Both the position numbers and the translations under genes were made by a program. Positions 1-5,492 of a stretch of DNA of 6,830 nt are shown in pieces. Source of the DNA: Acidobacteriota bacterium (GTDB lineage Bacteria > Acidobacteriota > Terriglobia > Terriglobales > Acidobacteriaceae); the NCBI GenBank assembly GCA_021851625.1, contig JAJZCX010000084.1, forward strand, positions 1-6,830. The letters run 5' to 3'. Below the pieces are notes generated by a model. It ran no database searches, had not been told where the DNA came from, and saw only the letters and a list, made by a program, of their open reading frames with translations. How positions within the stretch are numbered: the stretch's first letter is position 1; each line of letters opens with the position of its first letter.

Positions 1-80
1 GATGGGCGACTGCGAACAGAAAAAGCTCGGGTTGGCGTGCAGGTATTTGTCATTTTTTCTTTGCCTGCTAGCCTAGAGAC
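1..80. other. left edge; upstream region of rhomboid gene
   Basis: No gene can be assigned here. All three plus-strand frames are open from the edge and stop at 71, 76 and 82-84. The last stop (TGA) overlaps the rhomboid ATG as ATGA, so a coupled upstream gene ending here cannot be excluded. On the minus strand an ATG at 53-51 runs 17 codons off the edge, which is too little to judge. The T-rich tract at 53-62 fits a promoter spacer better than coding sequence. Confidence 0.4.
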
Positions 81-81
81 A
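47..81 (+). promoter_or_regulatory. possible sigma70-type promoter giving a leaderless rhomboid mRNA
   Basis: TTGTCA at 47-52 matches the -35 consensus in five of six bases. A 16-nt spacer follows, then TAGCCT at 69-74, a weak -10 (three of six). The expected start, about 7 nt after the -10, falls on the A of the ATG at 81. No Shine-Dalgarno sequence is visible between 60 and 80, which agrees with a leaderless transcript. The weak -10 keeps this tentative. Confidence 0.3.
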
Positions 82-977
82 TGACCACGGCTTGGCAGAA
101 CAACGACGACAAGGATGGCCTGCGCAGCGCGCCAGAGATTCTGCCCCCGGAGGGATATGCGGCCCAGCATACCTACGCGCCTGCGCCGCAGGAGCCGGAA
201 CCGGACGCTGGCGGCTCGCGCCTGTTGCTGGGTTGGCGCTACGCTCCGGCAACATACATTCTGATTGGCATCAACATCGCGGTGTATCTCGGCATGGTCT
301 TCGGCGGCGTCTCGCCGTGGGCACCCACTGCGGAGCAGATCATGCGCTGGGGAGCCAGCCGCGGCGTCAATGAAGTTCTGTTCGGCGAATGGTGGCGGCT
401 ACTCTCAGCCACGTTTGTGCACGTCGGCATCATTCATCTGGGCACGAACATGTGGTGCTTGTGGAATCTGGGCCTGTTGGGGGAGCCGCTGCTGGGCGTC
501 TTTGGCGTCTTCAGCGTCTACGTGCTCACCGGCGTGGCCGGCAACCTACTCAGCTCCGCGGTTAGCCCCGGCATTGTGGGCGCGGGAGCCTCCGGCGCGG
601 TCTTTGGTATTGCGGGGGTTTTGATTCTGCTGCTGAACGGGCCACATCTGCCCTTTCCGCGCGAGGAGTTGCGCCGCCTGCGCCGCAGCGTGATCTACTT
701 TGCGCTGATCAATCTGGCCATTGGGGGCGCGACGCTGCTCTACTCCGGCGGCATCAAAATCGACAACATGGCCCACCTCGGCGGATTCTTCTCTGGCATG
801 GCGCTGGGCGTACCGCTGGCTCCCATATTAGGAACGGGCCGCCAACGCTATCGGCAACGTCAGCGCGTGGTCTTCGCCGTTTTGGCGCTGATCCTGTTAC
901 TCTTTGCCAACGCCATGGCCCATTACTGGAAGCCATTGATGCAGGCTTGGGCCGCAGGCCATCCCGGCGACCTGTAA
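81..977 (+). CDS. rhomboid family intramembrane serine protease
   Basis: This 298-residue polytopic protein should cleave transmembrane segments of other membrane proteins within the lipid bilayer. The rhomboid signature is complete: EWWR at 103-106 (the WR motif of loop 1), HLGTNM at 119-124 with the H-x3-N pair that lines the oxyanion site, GASG at 169-172 with catalytic Ser171, and NMAHLGG at 229-235 with catalytic His232. About 50 hydrophilic, Pro/Glu-rich residues precede the first helix (about 56-77). Further helices lie near 111-131, 136-157, 164-186, 203-221 and 228-247, plus an extra C-terminal one at 262-281. That is the six-helix core plus one, a common bacterial rhomboid arrangement. 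The ATG at 81 has no clear ribosome-binding site but nothing downstream fits better. The substrate is unknown and the neighbours give no hint. The protein is active-site complete, so it is not an inactive iRhom-like homologue. Confidence 0.95.
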   Translation: MTTAWQNNDDKDGLRSAPEILPPEGYAAQHTYAPAPQEPEPDAGGSRLLLGWRYAPATYILIGINIAVYLGMVFGGVSPWAPTAEQIMRWGASRGVNEVLFGEWWRLLSATFVHVGIIHLGTNMWCLWNLGLLGEPLLGVFGVFSVYVLTGVAGNLLSSAVSPGIVGAGASGAVFGIAGVLILLLNGPHLPFPREELRRLRRSVIYFALINLAIGGATLLYSGGIKIDNMAHLGGFFSGMALGVPLAPILGTGRQRYRQRQRVVFAVLALILLLFANAMAHYWKPLMQAWAAGHPGDL

Positions 978-1034
978 CTCTGCTTTCCTGCGCTGCACTC
1001 CGTCCATGGACAGGTATGCCTACTCCTCAGGTTG

Positions 1035-1070
1035 GTCATTCCGAGCCAACGGAGTGAGCCGAGGAATCTG
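1035..1070 (+). repeat. type-1 dispersed repeat, copy A
   Basis: This 36-nt unit begins GTCATTCCGAGC and ends GAGCCGAGGAATCTG. ATTCC near the start pairs with GGAAT near the end to form a 5-bp stem. Near-identical copies occur at 1245-1280 and, more diverged, at 5106-5141, 5296-5331, 5170-5216 (inverted) and 6500-6535 (inverted). Confidence 0.85.
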
Positions 1071-1109
1071 TAATGGTTGGGATAATCATTCCTTCCCCCT
1101 CAAGGGGGA

Positions 1110-1145
1110 GTCATTCTGAGGAGCATAGCGACGAAGAATCCAGAG
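1110..1145 (+). repeat. type-2 dispersed repeat, left arm of inverted pair
   Basis: The unit starts GTCATTCTGAG and ends GAAGAATCCAGAG. Its internal arms are ATTCT and AGAAT, the counterpart of the ATTCC/GGAAT arms of the type-1 copies. It pairs with the inverted unit at 1176-1205: 1110-1120 with 1195-1205 (11 bp perfect) and 1133-1145 with 1176-1188 (13 bp perfect). A copy of the same unit is at 6574-6609. Confidence 0.85.
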
Positions 1146-1175
1146 AGGGATGGCTGCGTCGATGCAGCGGGGATT

Positions 1176-1205
1176 CTCTGGATTCTTCGCTTCGCTCAGA
1201 ATGAC
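1176..1205 (-). repeat. type-2 dispersed repeat, right arm of inverted pair
   Basis: This is the inverted partner of 1110-1145, shortened by about 6 nt in the middle. It starts CTCTGGATTCTTC and ends CTCAGAATGAC. The 30-nt loop region between the arms (1146-1175) carries a small inner inverted repeat, CTGC/GCAG, around GTCGAT. Confidence 0.85.
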
Positions 1206-1244
1206 CACCGCTGGGCAGCGACAAGCATCCACCACAAACACCTT

Positions 1245-1280
1245 GTCATTCCGAGCAAACGAAGTGAGCCGAGGAATCTG
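1245..1280 (+). repeat. type-1 dispersed repeat, copy D
   Basis: This unit is 36 nt with the same ends and the same ATTCC/GGAAT arms as the copy at 1035-1070, from which it differs at a few central positions. It lies about 30 nt from the XRE stop codon and could be part of that transcript's 3' end. Confidence 0.85.
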
Positions 1281-1310
1281 CGGTTCGCAAAACAATGGGA
1301 ATTTCGTCGC

Positions 1311-1667
1311 TTAAGCCGTGGCGGCGAACTTACGCACCATAGCCAGCAACAGCTTGCGATCGCTGTCATTCAAGTTGGAAGAGTAGCGCCGAATCTGGAT
1401 CAAAAAGCGCAGTTCTTCGTCGCTCAAATCGTGTGGCTGCATCTGGTGTTGCATGGTGTCCTCGGCAAAAAAACTGGCGAGCGACATTTCCAGCGCGTCG
1501 GCAATCTTGTGCAAGGTATCCAGCGAGGGCACCGTGTGGCCATTCTCCACACGCGACAAGTAGCAGCGCAACAAGCCCGTGCGTTTTTCAATGTCGCCCT
1601 GCGATAGCCCCTTCTGTAACCGATGGCCGCGAATGACGCTGCCAATTTTCAGCGGACTGATGCTCAT
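1311..1667 (-). CDS. XRE-family (Cro/CI-type HTH) transcriptional regulator
   Basis: This 118-residue protein consists of one HTH_3 DNA-binding domain and a short helical tail. The five-helix HTH spans about residues 7-67. LSQGDIEKRTGL (21-32) is helix 2, and the following segment to ENG (41-43) contains the recognition helix and the typical 'SRxENG' turn. 'PSLDTLHKIADALEMSLASFF' is the family's helix 4-5 region. The tail (81-117), with DSDRKLLLAMVRK, resembles regulators I recall from Acidobacteriota. No metabolite-binding or peptidase domain is present, so the ligand is unknown. I chose the ATG at 1667 because GGAG lies 9 nt upstream. An in-frame ATG at 1700 would add 11 residues but lies upstream of that Shine-Dalgarno. 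A promoter and clustered TACTG words upstream suggest autoregulation (inference). It has its own promoter candidate, 158 nt from the next gene's stop. Confidence 0.9.
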   Translation of the reverse strand: MSISPLKIGSVIRGHRLQKGLSQGDIEKRTGLLRCYLSRVENGHTVPSLDTLHKIADALEMSLASFFAEDTMQHQMQPHDLSDEELRFLIQIRRYSSNLNDSDRKLLLAMVRKFAATA

Positions 1668-1711
1668 GGTTTGTATCTCCAAGGTAGAAAAGTGGTGCAA
1701 AGGGAAACCGG

Positions 1712-1749
1712 GTACTGCTTGTACTGCTCTGTCATTACTGATGTAGTAA
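1712..1749. promoter_or_regulatory. candidate operator cluster upstream of XRE gene
   Basis: GTACTGCTT (1712-1720) and GTACTGCTC (1721-1729) form a 9-bp tandem repeat. A third TACTG word lies at 1736-1740, inside the inverted repeat TTACT-gatgt-AGTAA (1735-1749). That inverted repeat overlaps the proposed -10 of the minus-strand XRE promoter, where a small Cro-like dimer could repress. No experimental support; the role is inferred from position and symmetry. Confidence 0.4.
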
Positions 1750-1773
1750 ACACGTCTTTTGCATTCTTGGCAA
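1745..1773 (-). promoter_or_regulatory. sigma70-like promoter for XRE gene
   Basis: Read on the minus strand, TTGCCA (1773-1768; five of six matches to TTGACA) is followed by a 17-nt spacer and TTTACT (1750-1745; four of six matches to TATAAT). The start would be near 1738, giving a leader of about 70 nt before the ATG at 1667. Confidence 0.45.
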
Positions 1774-1825
1774 GGGGTATTTTTCCACCTACAGTGGCAT
1801 TTACAGGCAGAGCTATCGATGCGCT

Positions 1826-2614
1826 TTAGTGTTGTGCGCTGGGTTGGGAGGGCTGGACTGCATGTTTGTGCGAGAAGTGGTGCACGATGTCCGGCCAGAA
1901 CTCCACCACGATGGCTCCCATGGCACCCTCGATGGTGTCAAAGGTTGCGCGCTCCAAGGTCAGCCCCACGCCTCTGTCTTGCTGAGGGTAGTAGAGATTC
2001 GACAGACCGCCCGCCGCTAGATTGCCCGCCACGTTGGCATAATTCGGCCCCCAAGTTCCATTGTCATTTTTCGTGATGAACTCGGTGGAGATGGCGTAAA
2101 AAGTGCGCCCGAAAATGCTGCCCTTGCCTCTACGAAAGTAGCGCGGGTCTTCGCGCAGCAGCACGGGGAAGACTGCGCTGCCGAGAATGATGCCGTCAAA
2201 TGTGTCGGCGTAGGACGCGCCGATGCGCTTGCCGTAGCCCTGCATGCCCTGCCCATAGCCTTTGAACTCATCGGTCGCCTGCTCGTAGCCTGCGTCCAAA
2301 CCGGAGGCGAGAAACATAACCGGATCAAAGGCATTCGCAAAGGCCAGTTGGAATTTTTGTCCGGGCGAAAGCACAACGTCGTTGGCATAGAACGAGGTGT
2401 AGAAGTTGGGAATCACGCCAAGAATGCGCTGGTGTTCTTCCTGGTGAACCTGCTGCTCCGCCTGCTCGTATTGGGAAGAGGAATGCGCCGGCTGCGGGGC
2501 TGCGGGCGGTTCCGCTGGCGCGGGGGCATCGGGCAGATGAGCCTGCGCTTGTGTGGAACAAGCGGCCAGCAAGACCATCGACAGCAGACATTTCACCAAC
2601 CGGGGCAGAGTCAC
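1826..2614 (-). CDS. conserved hypothetical lipoprotein / envelope protein
   Basis: I do not recognise a named family. The type is familiar from Acidobacteriota genomes as an uncharacterised exported protein. From a GTG at 2614 the product is 262 residues. It has a basic n-region, a hydrophobic stretch and a lipobox ending at Cys19 (LAAC); an AQA site at 23-25 could alternatively be cut by signal peptidase I. A Pro/Ala/Gln-rich linker (28-62) leads to a compact Gly- and aromatic-rich domain (about 66-246) with blocks VIPNFYTSFY, LREDPRYFRRG, GLSNLYYPQQDRG and EFWPDIVHHF. Alternating hydrophobic and small residues would suit an envelope-associated or beta-rich fold, but no catalytic motif is evident. 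The start is uncertain: the frame is open to a GTG at 2704 (292 residues), which would put 30 basic residues before the signal, and no Shine-Dalgarno supports either. It follows citrate synthase by 153 nt on the same strand, so co-transcription is possible. Confidence 0.75.
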   Translation of the reverse strand: MTLPRLVKCLLSMVLLAACSTQAQAHLPDAPAPAEPPAAPQPAHSSSQYEQAEQQVHQEEHQRILGVIPNFYTSFYANDVVLSPGQKFQLAFANAFDPVMFLASGLDAGYEQATDEFKGYGQGMQGYGKRIGASYADTFDGIILGSAVFPVLLREDPRYFRRGKGSIFGRTFYAISTEFITKNDNGTWGPNYANVAGNLAAGGLSNLYYPQQDRGVGLTLERATFDTIEGAMGAIVVEFWPDIVHHFSHKHAVQPSQPSAQH

Positions 2615-2720
2615 AAAGGGAGAAGACAGGCACTTTCTACGTCGATAGTAGTGCAGACGTGGATGGGTGGGAATTAGTTGCGTGGATACCCGGCGGGGAT
2701 GCACGCAATCTATGGGGAGT

Positions 2721-2758
2721 CATCCTTCGCTTCGCGCAAATTGACAGGGAGGAGGATG
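2721..2758 (-). other. inverted repeat between citrate synthase and lipoprotein genes
   Basis: CATCCT (2721-2726) and AGGATG (2753-2758) can pair to form a 6-bp stem with a 26-nt loop, starting 10 nt after the citrate synthase stop codon. There is no T-run after it on the minus strand, so it is not a classical intrinsic terminator. It may be an mRNA end structure or a decayed repeat. Confidence 0.25.
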
Positions 2759-2767
2759 CGCGCACGT

Positions 2768-3901
2768 CTACCGCTGTTCGATCGGCGTGTAGGGAGCCGG
2801 ATATTCCGGGCCGATGTACTCGGCGCGCGGGCGGATCAGGCGGTTGTCATCCAACTGCTCGATGATGTGTGCAGCCCAGCCAGCGATGCGGCTGACGGCA
2901 AAGATCGGCGTGAACAGATCCACGTCAATGCCCAGCGTGGTGTACATCGAGGCGGAGTAGAAGTCCACGTTGGCGTTTAGCTTCTTTTCCTCTTTGATGT
3001 AGACCTCAATCTTGCGCGACATCTCAAACCATTTGGAGTTGCCGCTGGCCTTGCACAGGTCCTCGGACATGCGGCGCAGGTGCGTGGCGCGCGGGTCTTC
3101 CGTGTGATAGACGCGATGGCCAAAGCCGGAGACCTTTTTCTTGTCGGCCAGCATCTGGCGCACGTACTCCACGGGATCGGCTCCAGCCTTGTCGATGGCA
3201 AACAGGATGCGCATAACGGCCTCGTTAGCTCCGCCGTGCAGCGGGCCTTTCAGCGCGCCGATGGCTCCAGTGACAGCGGAGTGCGCGTCGGAGAGCGTAG
3301 CGGCGATGACGCGCGCGGCAAATGTTGAGGCATTCAGTTCGTGATCGGCGTGCAGGATCAGCGCCGTGTCAAAGGCCTTTTCTGCAGTGGGCGAGGGCTT
3401 CTCGCCGGTGAGCATCCACAGAAAGTTGCCCGCGTGCGACAGGGTTGGATCGGCGGCCACGACAGGCTTGCCTTTGCGGATGCGGTCATAGCAGGCGACG
3501 ATGAGCGCAATCTGCGCCGTCAGCCGGTAGCTTTTGCGAACATTGGCGTCGTGGTCGTTGTTCTTTTCGTCGGCGTCGTAGAAGCTGAGCGCGGAGACGG
3601 CCGTGCGCAGTACCTCCATCGGCGTGCCATTTTTGGGCAGCGATTCCAGCAGGCGCAGCACTTCGGGCGGCAATGTGCGCGCCGCGGCCAGATTCTTGCG
3701 GAAATCCGCCAGTTGCGCCACAGTGGGCAGCGCGCCGAACCAGAGCAGATAGGCAGTCTCTTCAAAGCTGGAGCGTTGGGCCAGTTCGTGAATGTCGATG
3801 CCGCGATAGGCCAACACGCCAGCATCGCCGTCAATCCAGCAAATGCCAGAGTTGGCTGCAACAATTCCTTCCAGTCCCCGCGCTGCCACTGCTGTTGTCA
3901 T
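2768..3901 (-). CDS. gltA: citrate synthase (short type)
   Basis: This enzyme condenses acetyl-CoA with oxaloacetate to citrate, the entry step of the TCA cycle, in the cytoplasm. The 377-residue length fits the short dimeric form of Gram-positives and archaea rather than the roughly 430-residue NADH-inhibited hexameric form. The active site is complete: HADHELN (184-190), GPLHGGANE (219-227) with His222, the PROSITE-type signature GFGHRVYHTEDPR (259-271) with His262 and Arg271, NVDFYS (311-316) with catalytic Asp313, and SRIAGW (337-342) with Arg338. The ATG at 3901 is preceded by AGAGGA at a good distance. The frame stays open another 125 codons upstream to 4276, but that sequence is unlike any citrate synthase. 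The C-terminus (RPRAEYIGP...) is typical. A 2-methylcitrate synthase is the main alternative, because the two share all these residues. No prp-cycle genes are nearby, so citrate synthase is preferred. It is transcribed divergently from the coiled-coil gene. Confidence 0.95.
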   Translation of the reverse strand: MTTAVAARGLEGIVAANSGICWIDGDAGVLAYRGIDIHELAQRSSFEETAYLLWFGALPTVAQLADFRKNLAAARTLPPEVLRLLESLPKNGTPMEVLRTAVSALSFYDADEKNNDHDANVRKSYRLTAQIALIVACYDRIRKGKPVVAADPTLSHAGNFLWMLTGEKPSPTAEKAFDTALILHADHELNASTFAARVIAATLSDAHSAVTGAIGALKGPLHGGANEAVMRILFAIDKAGADPVEYVRQMLADKKKVSGFGHRVYHTEDPRATHLRRMSEDLCKASGNSKWFEMSRKIEVYIKEEKKLNANVDFYSASMYTTLGIDVDLFTPIFAVSRIAGWAAHIIEQLDDNRLIRPRAEYIGPEYPAPYTPIEQR

Positions 3902-4197
3902 CGTTCCTCTGCCCCCATCAGGCCGCCCTGCGGCGTTCCCAGTCAATATCGCCAACATTTTGTTATAACGCAGCCGACGCAGGCCGCGCCAGCGGTGGCG
4001 CAGAATATTTCCGCAAAATATTTCTCGGTGGGGCCACTGAGGGCACTCGCGCAGCGCTTTTTCTCGACATCCCCGCACGGGGAAGTGGTATCGTCCATAG
4101 GAACGGTTGTGGGCAAACTTTTTGCACCGGTTTCTCCCACGGTGTTGCCTACGGAGCCGTCGATTCCATTCTGGAAGAATCGAAAGGAGCTTTTGCC
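3902..4197. promoter_or_regulatory. divergent promoter region between citrate synthase and coiled-coil genes
   Basis: These 296 bases separate two divergent starts and should hold both promoters. An AT-rich island stands out from the GC-rich surroundings: the palindromes AACATTTTGTT (3954-3964) and GTTATAAC (3962-3969), and a direct repeat of AATATTTC at 4004-4011 and 4017-4024 spaced 13 bp apart. A compact inverted repeat, CCCCG-ca-CGGGG, lies at 4071-4082. I could not assign convincing -35/-10 pairs for either gene. Frames open through the region on both strands look like high-GC artefacts. Confidence 0.5.
4160..4189 (+). promoter_or_regulatory. inverted repeat abutting the Shine-Dalgarno of the coiled-coil gene
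   Basis: TCGATTC (4160-4166) and GAATCGA (4177-4183) form a perfect 7-bp stem around a 10-nt loop. The last base of the stem is the first A of the Shine-Dalgarno AAAGGAG (4183-4189), which lies 8 nt before the ATG at 4198. In RNA this hairpin could affect ribosome access; in DNA it could be a dimer operator. Which applies is not decidable from sequence. Confidence 0.45.
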
Positions 4198-5025
4198 ATG
4201 GCGGACGATATCTACGAGGAACGCACCCAACCTGGATTGCCCCTATTGGTGCTGACGGTGGCACTGGTGGCCGCATTGGCTGCGCTGATTTGGAGCTTCA
4301 CCCTCACCCGCAGGTTGAGCAGTGCTGAGACGCAACTGCAAACCGAGCAGCAAGAGAACCAACGACAGAGCGAGGAGTTGGCAGCGACGGATCGCCGACT
4401 GCGTGCCACCAGCGAGGAGTTCGGCGACAAACTGGGCATCACGCAGCGGCAGATTGAAGACCGCGCTCAAGAGATTCTGCGCCAACAGCAGACCGCAACC
4501 AAACAACTAGCTCAACAAGAGGCCGAAACACGCCAACAGGTTGGCGCGGTCACCAACGCGCTCTCTGGCGTGCAGACGGATGTGGGCGGCGTGAAGACGG
4601 ATGTGGCCAACACCAAAACCGAACTGGCCAGCACCGAACAGCAGTTGCAACGCACCATTGGCGACTTGGGCGTGCAGAGCGGCTTGATCGCGACGAATCA
4701 AAAAGAGTTGGAAATGCTCAAGCACTCTGGCGACCGCAATTACTACAGCTTTCATCTGCTGAAAAATGCCCGTCCAGAGGCCGTTGGCACCATCAAACTG
4801 CAACTGCACAAGGCGGACATGAAGCACGAACGCTACACGATGGAAGTGCTCTCCGACGACAAGAAAATCGAAAAGAAGGATCGCAGCTTGGACGAGCCGG
4901 TGCAGTTTTACAGCGGCAAACAGCCCATGCTGTATGAGATCGTCGTCAACAGCATTGGCAAAAACTTTGTAGATGGCTATCTGGCCACGCCCAAAGATGC
5001 GCCCCAACCGACCGTGATTCCGTAG
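4198..5025 (+). CDS. membrane-anchored coiled-coil protein, function unknown
   Basis: The 275-residue product has a short cytoplasmic start, one transmembrane helix (about 14-35), a long Gln/Glu/Arg-rich coiled coil (about 38-178) and a compact C-terminal domain (about 181-264) rich in predicted beta strands (HLLKNARPEAVGTIKLQL, YTMEVLSDD, PVQFYSG, LYEIVVNSI). The basic residues after the helix (TRRL) make the orientation of the bulk of the protein ambiguous. Residues 125-152 contain four successive 7-residue repeats with hydrophobic a/d positions (VQTDVGG, VKTDVAN, TKTELAS, TEQQLQR). I recall similar proteins across Acidobacteriota without an assigned role. The architecture recalls a structural spacer or sensor stalk, but no signalling, enzymatic or peptidoglycan-binding motif is visible, so no function is claimed. 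The ATG at 4198 follows a strong AAAGGAG; the frame is open upstream but without a comparable start. Confidence 0.8.
   Translation: MADDIYEERTQPGLPLLVLTVALVAALAALIWSFTLTRRLSSAETQLQTEQQENQRQSEELAATDRRLRATSEEFGDKLGITQRQIEDRAQEILRQQQTATKQLAQQEAETRQQVGAVTNALSGVQTDVGGVKTDVANTKTELASTEQQLQRTIGDLGVQSGLIATNQKELEMLKHSGDRNYYSFHLLKNARPEAVGTIKLQLHKADMKHERYTMEVLSDDKKIEKKDRSLDEPVQFYSGKQPMLYEIVVNSIGKNFVDGYLATPKDAPQPTVIP
4570..4653 (+). repeat. 21-nt tandem repeats encoding coiled-coil heptads
   Basis: Four consecutive 21-nt units encode one heptad each (residues 125-152 of the coiled-coil protein). Units 1 (4570-4590) and 2 (4591-4611) share 17 of 21 bases. Units 3 and 4 are more diverged but keep the amino-acid pattern. 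This is consistent with growth of the rod by in-frame duplication. Confidence 0.6.
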
Positions 5026-5105
5026 GCGGACGCAGCGGCGGCGCTTGCTTGCATTCCCTGCGATCAGTTTTGCGCGGAATGCAGCACGTGTTTTTATTGC
5101 ACTTT

Positions 5106-5141
5106 GTCCTTCCGAGCGAAGGCAGTGAGTCGAGGAATCTG
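5106..5141 (+). repeat. type-1 dispersed repeat, copy E
   Basis: This 36-nt unit starts GTCCTTCCGAGC and ends GAGGAATCTG. It is a variant of the copies at 1035 and 1245 with CTTCC instead of ATTCC in the left arm, so the stem is 4 bp (TTCC/GGAA). It lies in a 50-bp segment (5101-5150) repeated with three mismatches at 5291-5340. Confidence 0.85.
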
Positions 5142-5169
5142 TGGCGGATTGGCGCAGTAGAACGAACCG

Positions 5170-5216
5170 CAGATTCCTCCGCTGCGTCCGCTGACGCGGA
5201 CTCCGGTCGGAATGAC
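5170..5216 (-). repeat. type-1 dispersed repeat, inverted copy with extra hairpin
   Basis: In inverted orientation it begins CAGATTCCTC and ends TCGGAATGAC, with intact ATTCC/GGAAT arms. It is 47 nt instead of 36 because the centre contains a perfect 6-bp hairpin, GTCCGC-tgac-GCGGAC (5186-5201), not present in the other copies. With copy E it forms an inverted pair. Confidence 0.8.
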
Positions 5217-5295
5217 AAATCCCTTTTGTATATGTTTCCTTCTTAACCTCAACATGCGTCCTTCCACAGCGAAAAGCACTTGCCGCATCCACTTT

Positions 5296-5331
5296 GTCCT
5301 TCCGAACGAAGGCAGTGAGTCGAGGAATCTG
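5296..5331 (+). repeat. type-1 dispersed repeat, copy G
   Basis: Near-identical to copy E, exactly 190 bp downstream, and sharing flanking bases on both sides (5291-5340). The extended identity points to local duplication or to two insertions of the same element version. Confidence 0.85.
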
Positions 5332-5492
5332 CGGTGGATTCATCAAGACGTATCTGTCTGGAAATCAGCCGCCTTCAGCAGAAAAAATAATCCCTTCCCT
5401 CGATCACCAAACCCAATTCCGCGCGTCTAATCCGGTACTGGAGTCTCGCGGGTCGCGCCCGCAGTCTCAAATTTTGCAGAGTAAGGCAGGAT

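Larger units (their letters stand above)
978..1310. other. convergent intergenic region filled with dispersed repeats
   Basis: No gene is supported in these 333 bases between the 3' ends of the rhomboid and XRE genes. The space is mostly repeat: two direct type-1 copies (1035-1070, 1245-1280) flank an inverted type-2 pair (1110-1145 and 1176-1205). A perfect 10-bp palindrome, GTCCATGGAC, lies at 1002-1011. No hairpin followed by a T-run was found, so transcription of both genes may end at the large repeat hairpin (inference). Confidence 0.7.
5026..5492. other. 467-bp intergenic region with dispersed repeats and csp leader
   Basis: No gene is supported here. Two direct type-1 repeat copies (5106-5141, 5296-5331) and one inverted copy (5170-5216) occupy the middle. 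Short open frames across the repeats are artefacts. The last 150 bases hold the probable promoter and leader of the cold-shock gene. TCTAAT at 5426-5431 could be a -10 but no good -35 precedes it. A 5-bp hairpin GCGGG-tcgcg-CCCGC (5448-5462), flanked by AGTCTC on both sides, lies about 30 nt before the start codon. Confidence 0.6.

Noticed and set aside
1002..1011. GTCCATGGAC palindrome as terminator or operator of the rhomboid gene
   Set aside because: It is loopless and downstream of the gene with no T-run. A 10-bp palindrome alone is weak evidence.
1035..1280. CRISPR array
   Set aside because: Repeats are of similar length to CRISPR repeats, but copies vary, occur in both orientations, have irregular spacing (about 190-210 bp between direct copies) and there are no cas genes.
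1086..1295. Small open frame in the 978-1310 gap
   Set aside because: It consists almost entirely of translated repeat units and has no ribosome-binding site.
1785..1797. CCAC-ctaca-GTGG hairpin as terminator of the lipoprotein gene
   Set aside because: The stem is only 4 bp, and on the minus strand it is followed by an A-run, not a T-run.
3673..4197. Long upstream extension of the coiled-coil frame on the plus strand
   Set aside because: It runs antisense through citrate synthase and has low-complexity Arg/Pro/Ser composition. The AAAGGAG and ATG at 4198 precede a clean membrane anchor.
3341..4255. 304-codon open frame on the plus strand
   Set aside because: It is antisense to citrate synthase over most of its length, with composition typical of a high-GC shadow frame and no domain signature.
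3902..4276. N-terminal extension of citrate synthase (125 more codons in frame)
   Set aside because: A strong ribosome-binding site and a canonical N-terminus lie at 3901. The upstream residues are Arg-rich and unlike citrate synthase, and the extension would overlap the start of the divergent gene.
4507..5346. 279-codon open frame on the minus strand
   Set aside because: It is antisense to the coiled-coil gene and then runs through the dispersed repeats. The 'HSDRS...' type peptide is a common artefact of translating these repeats.
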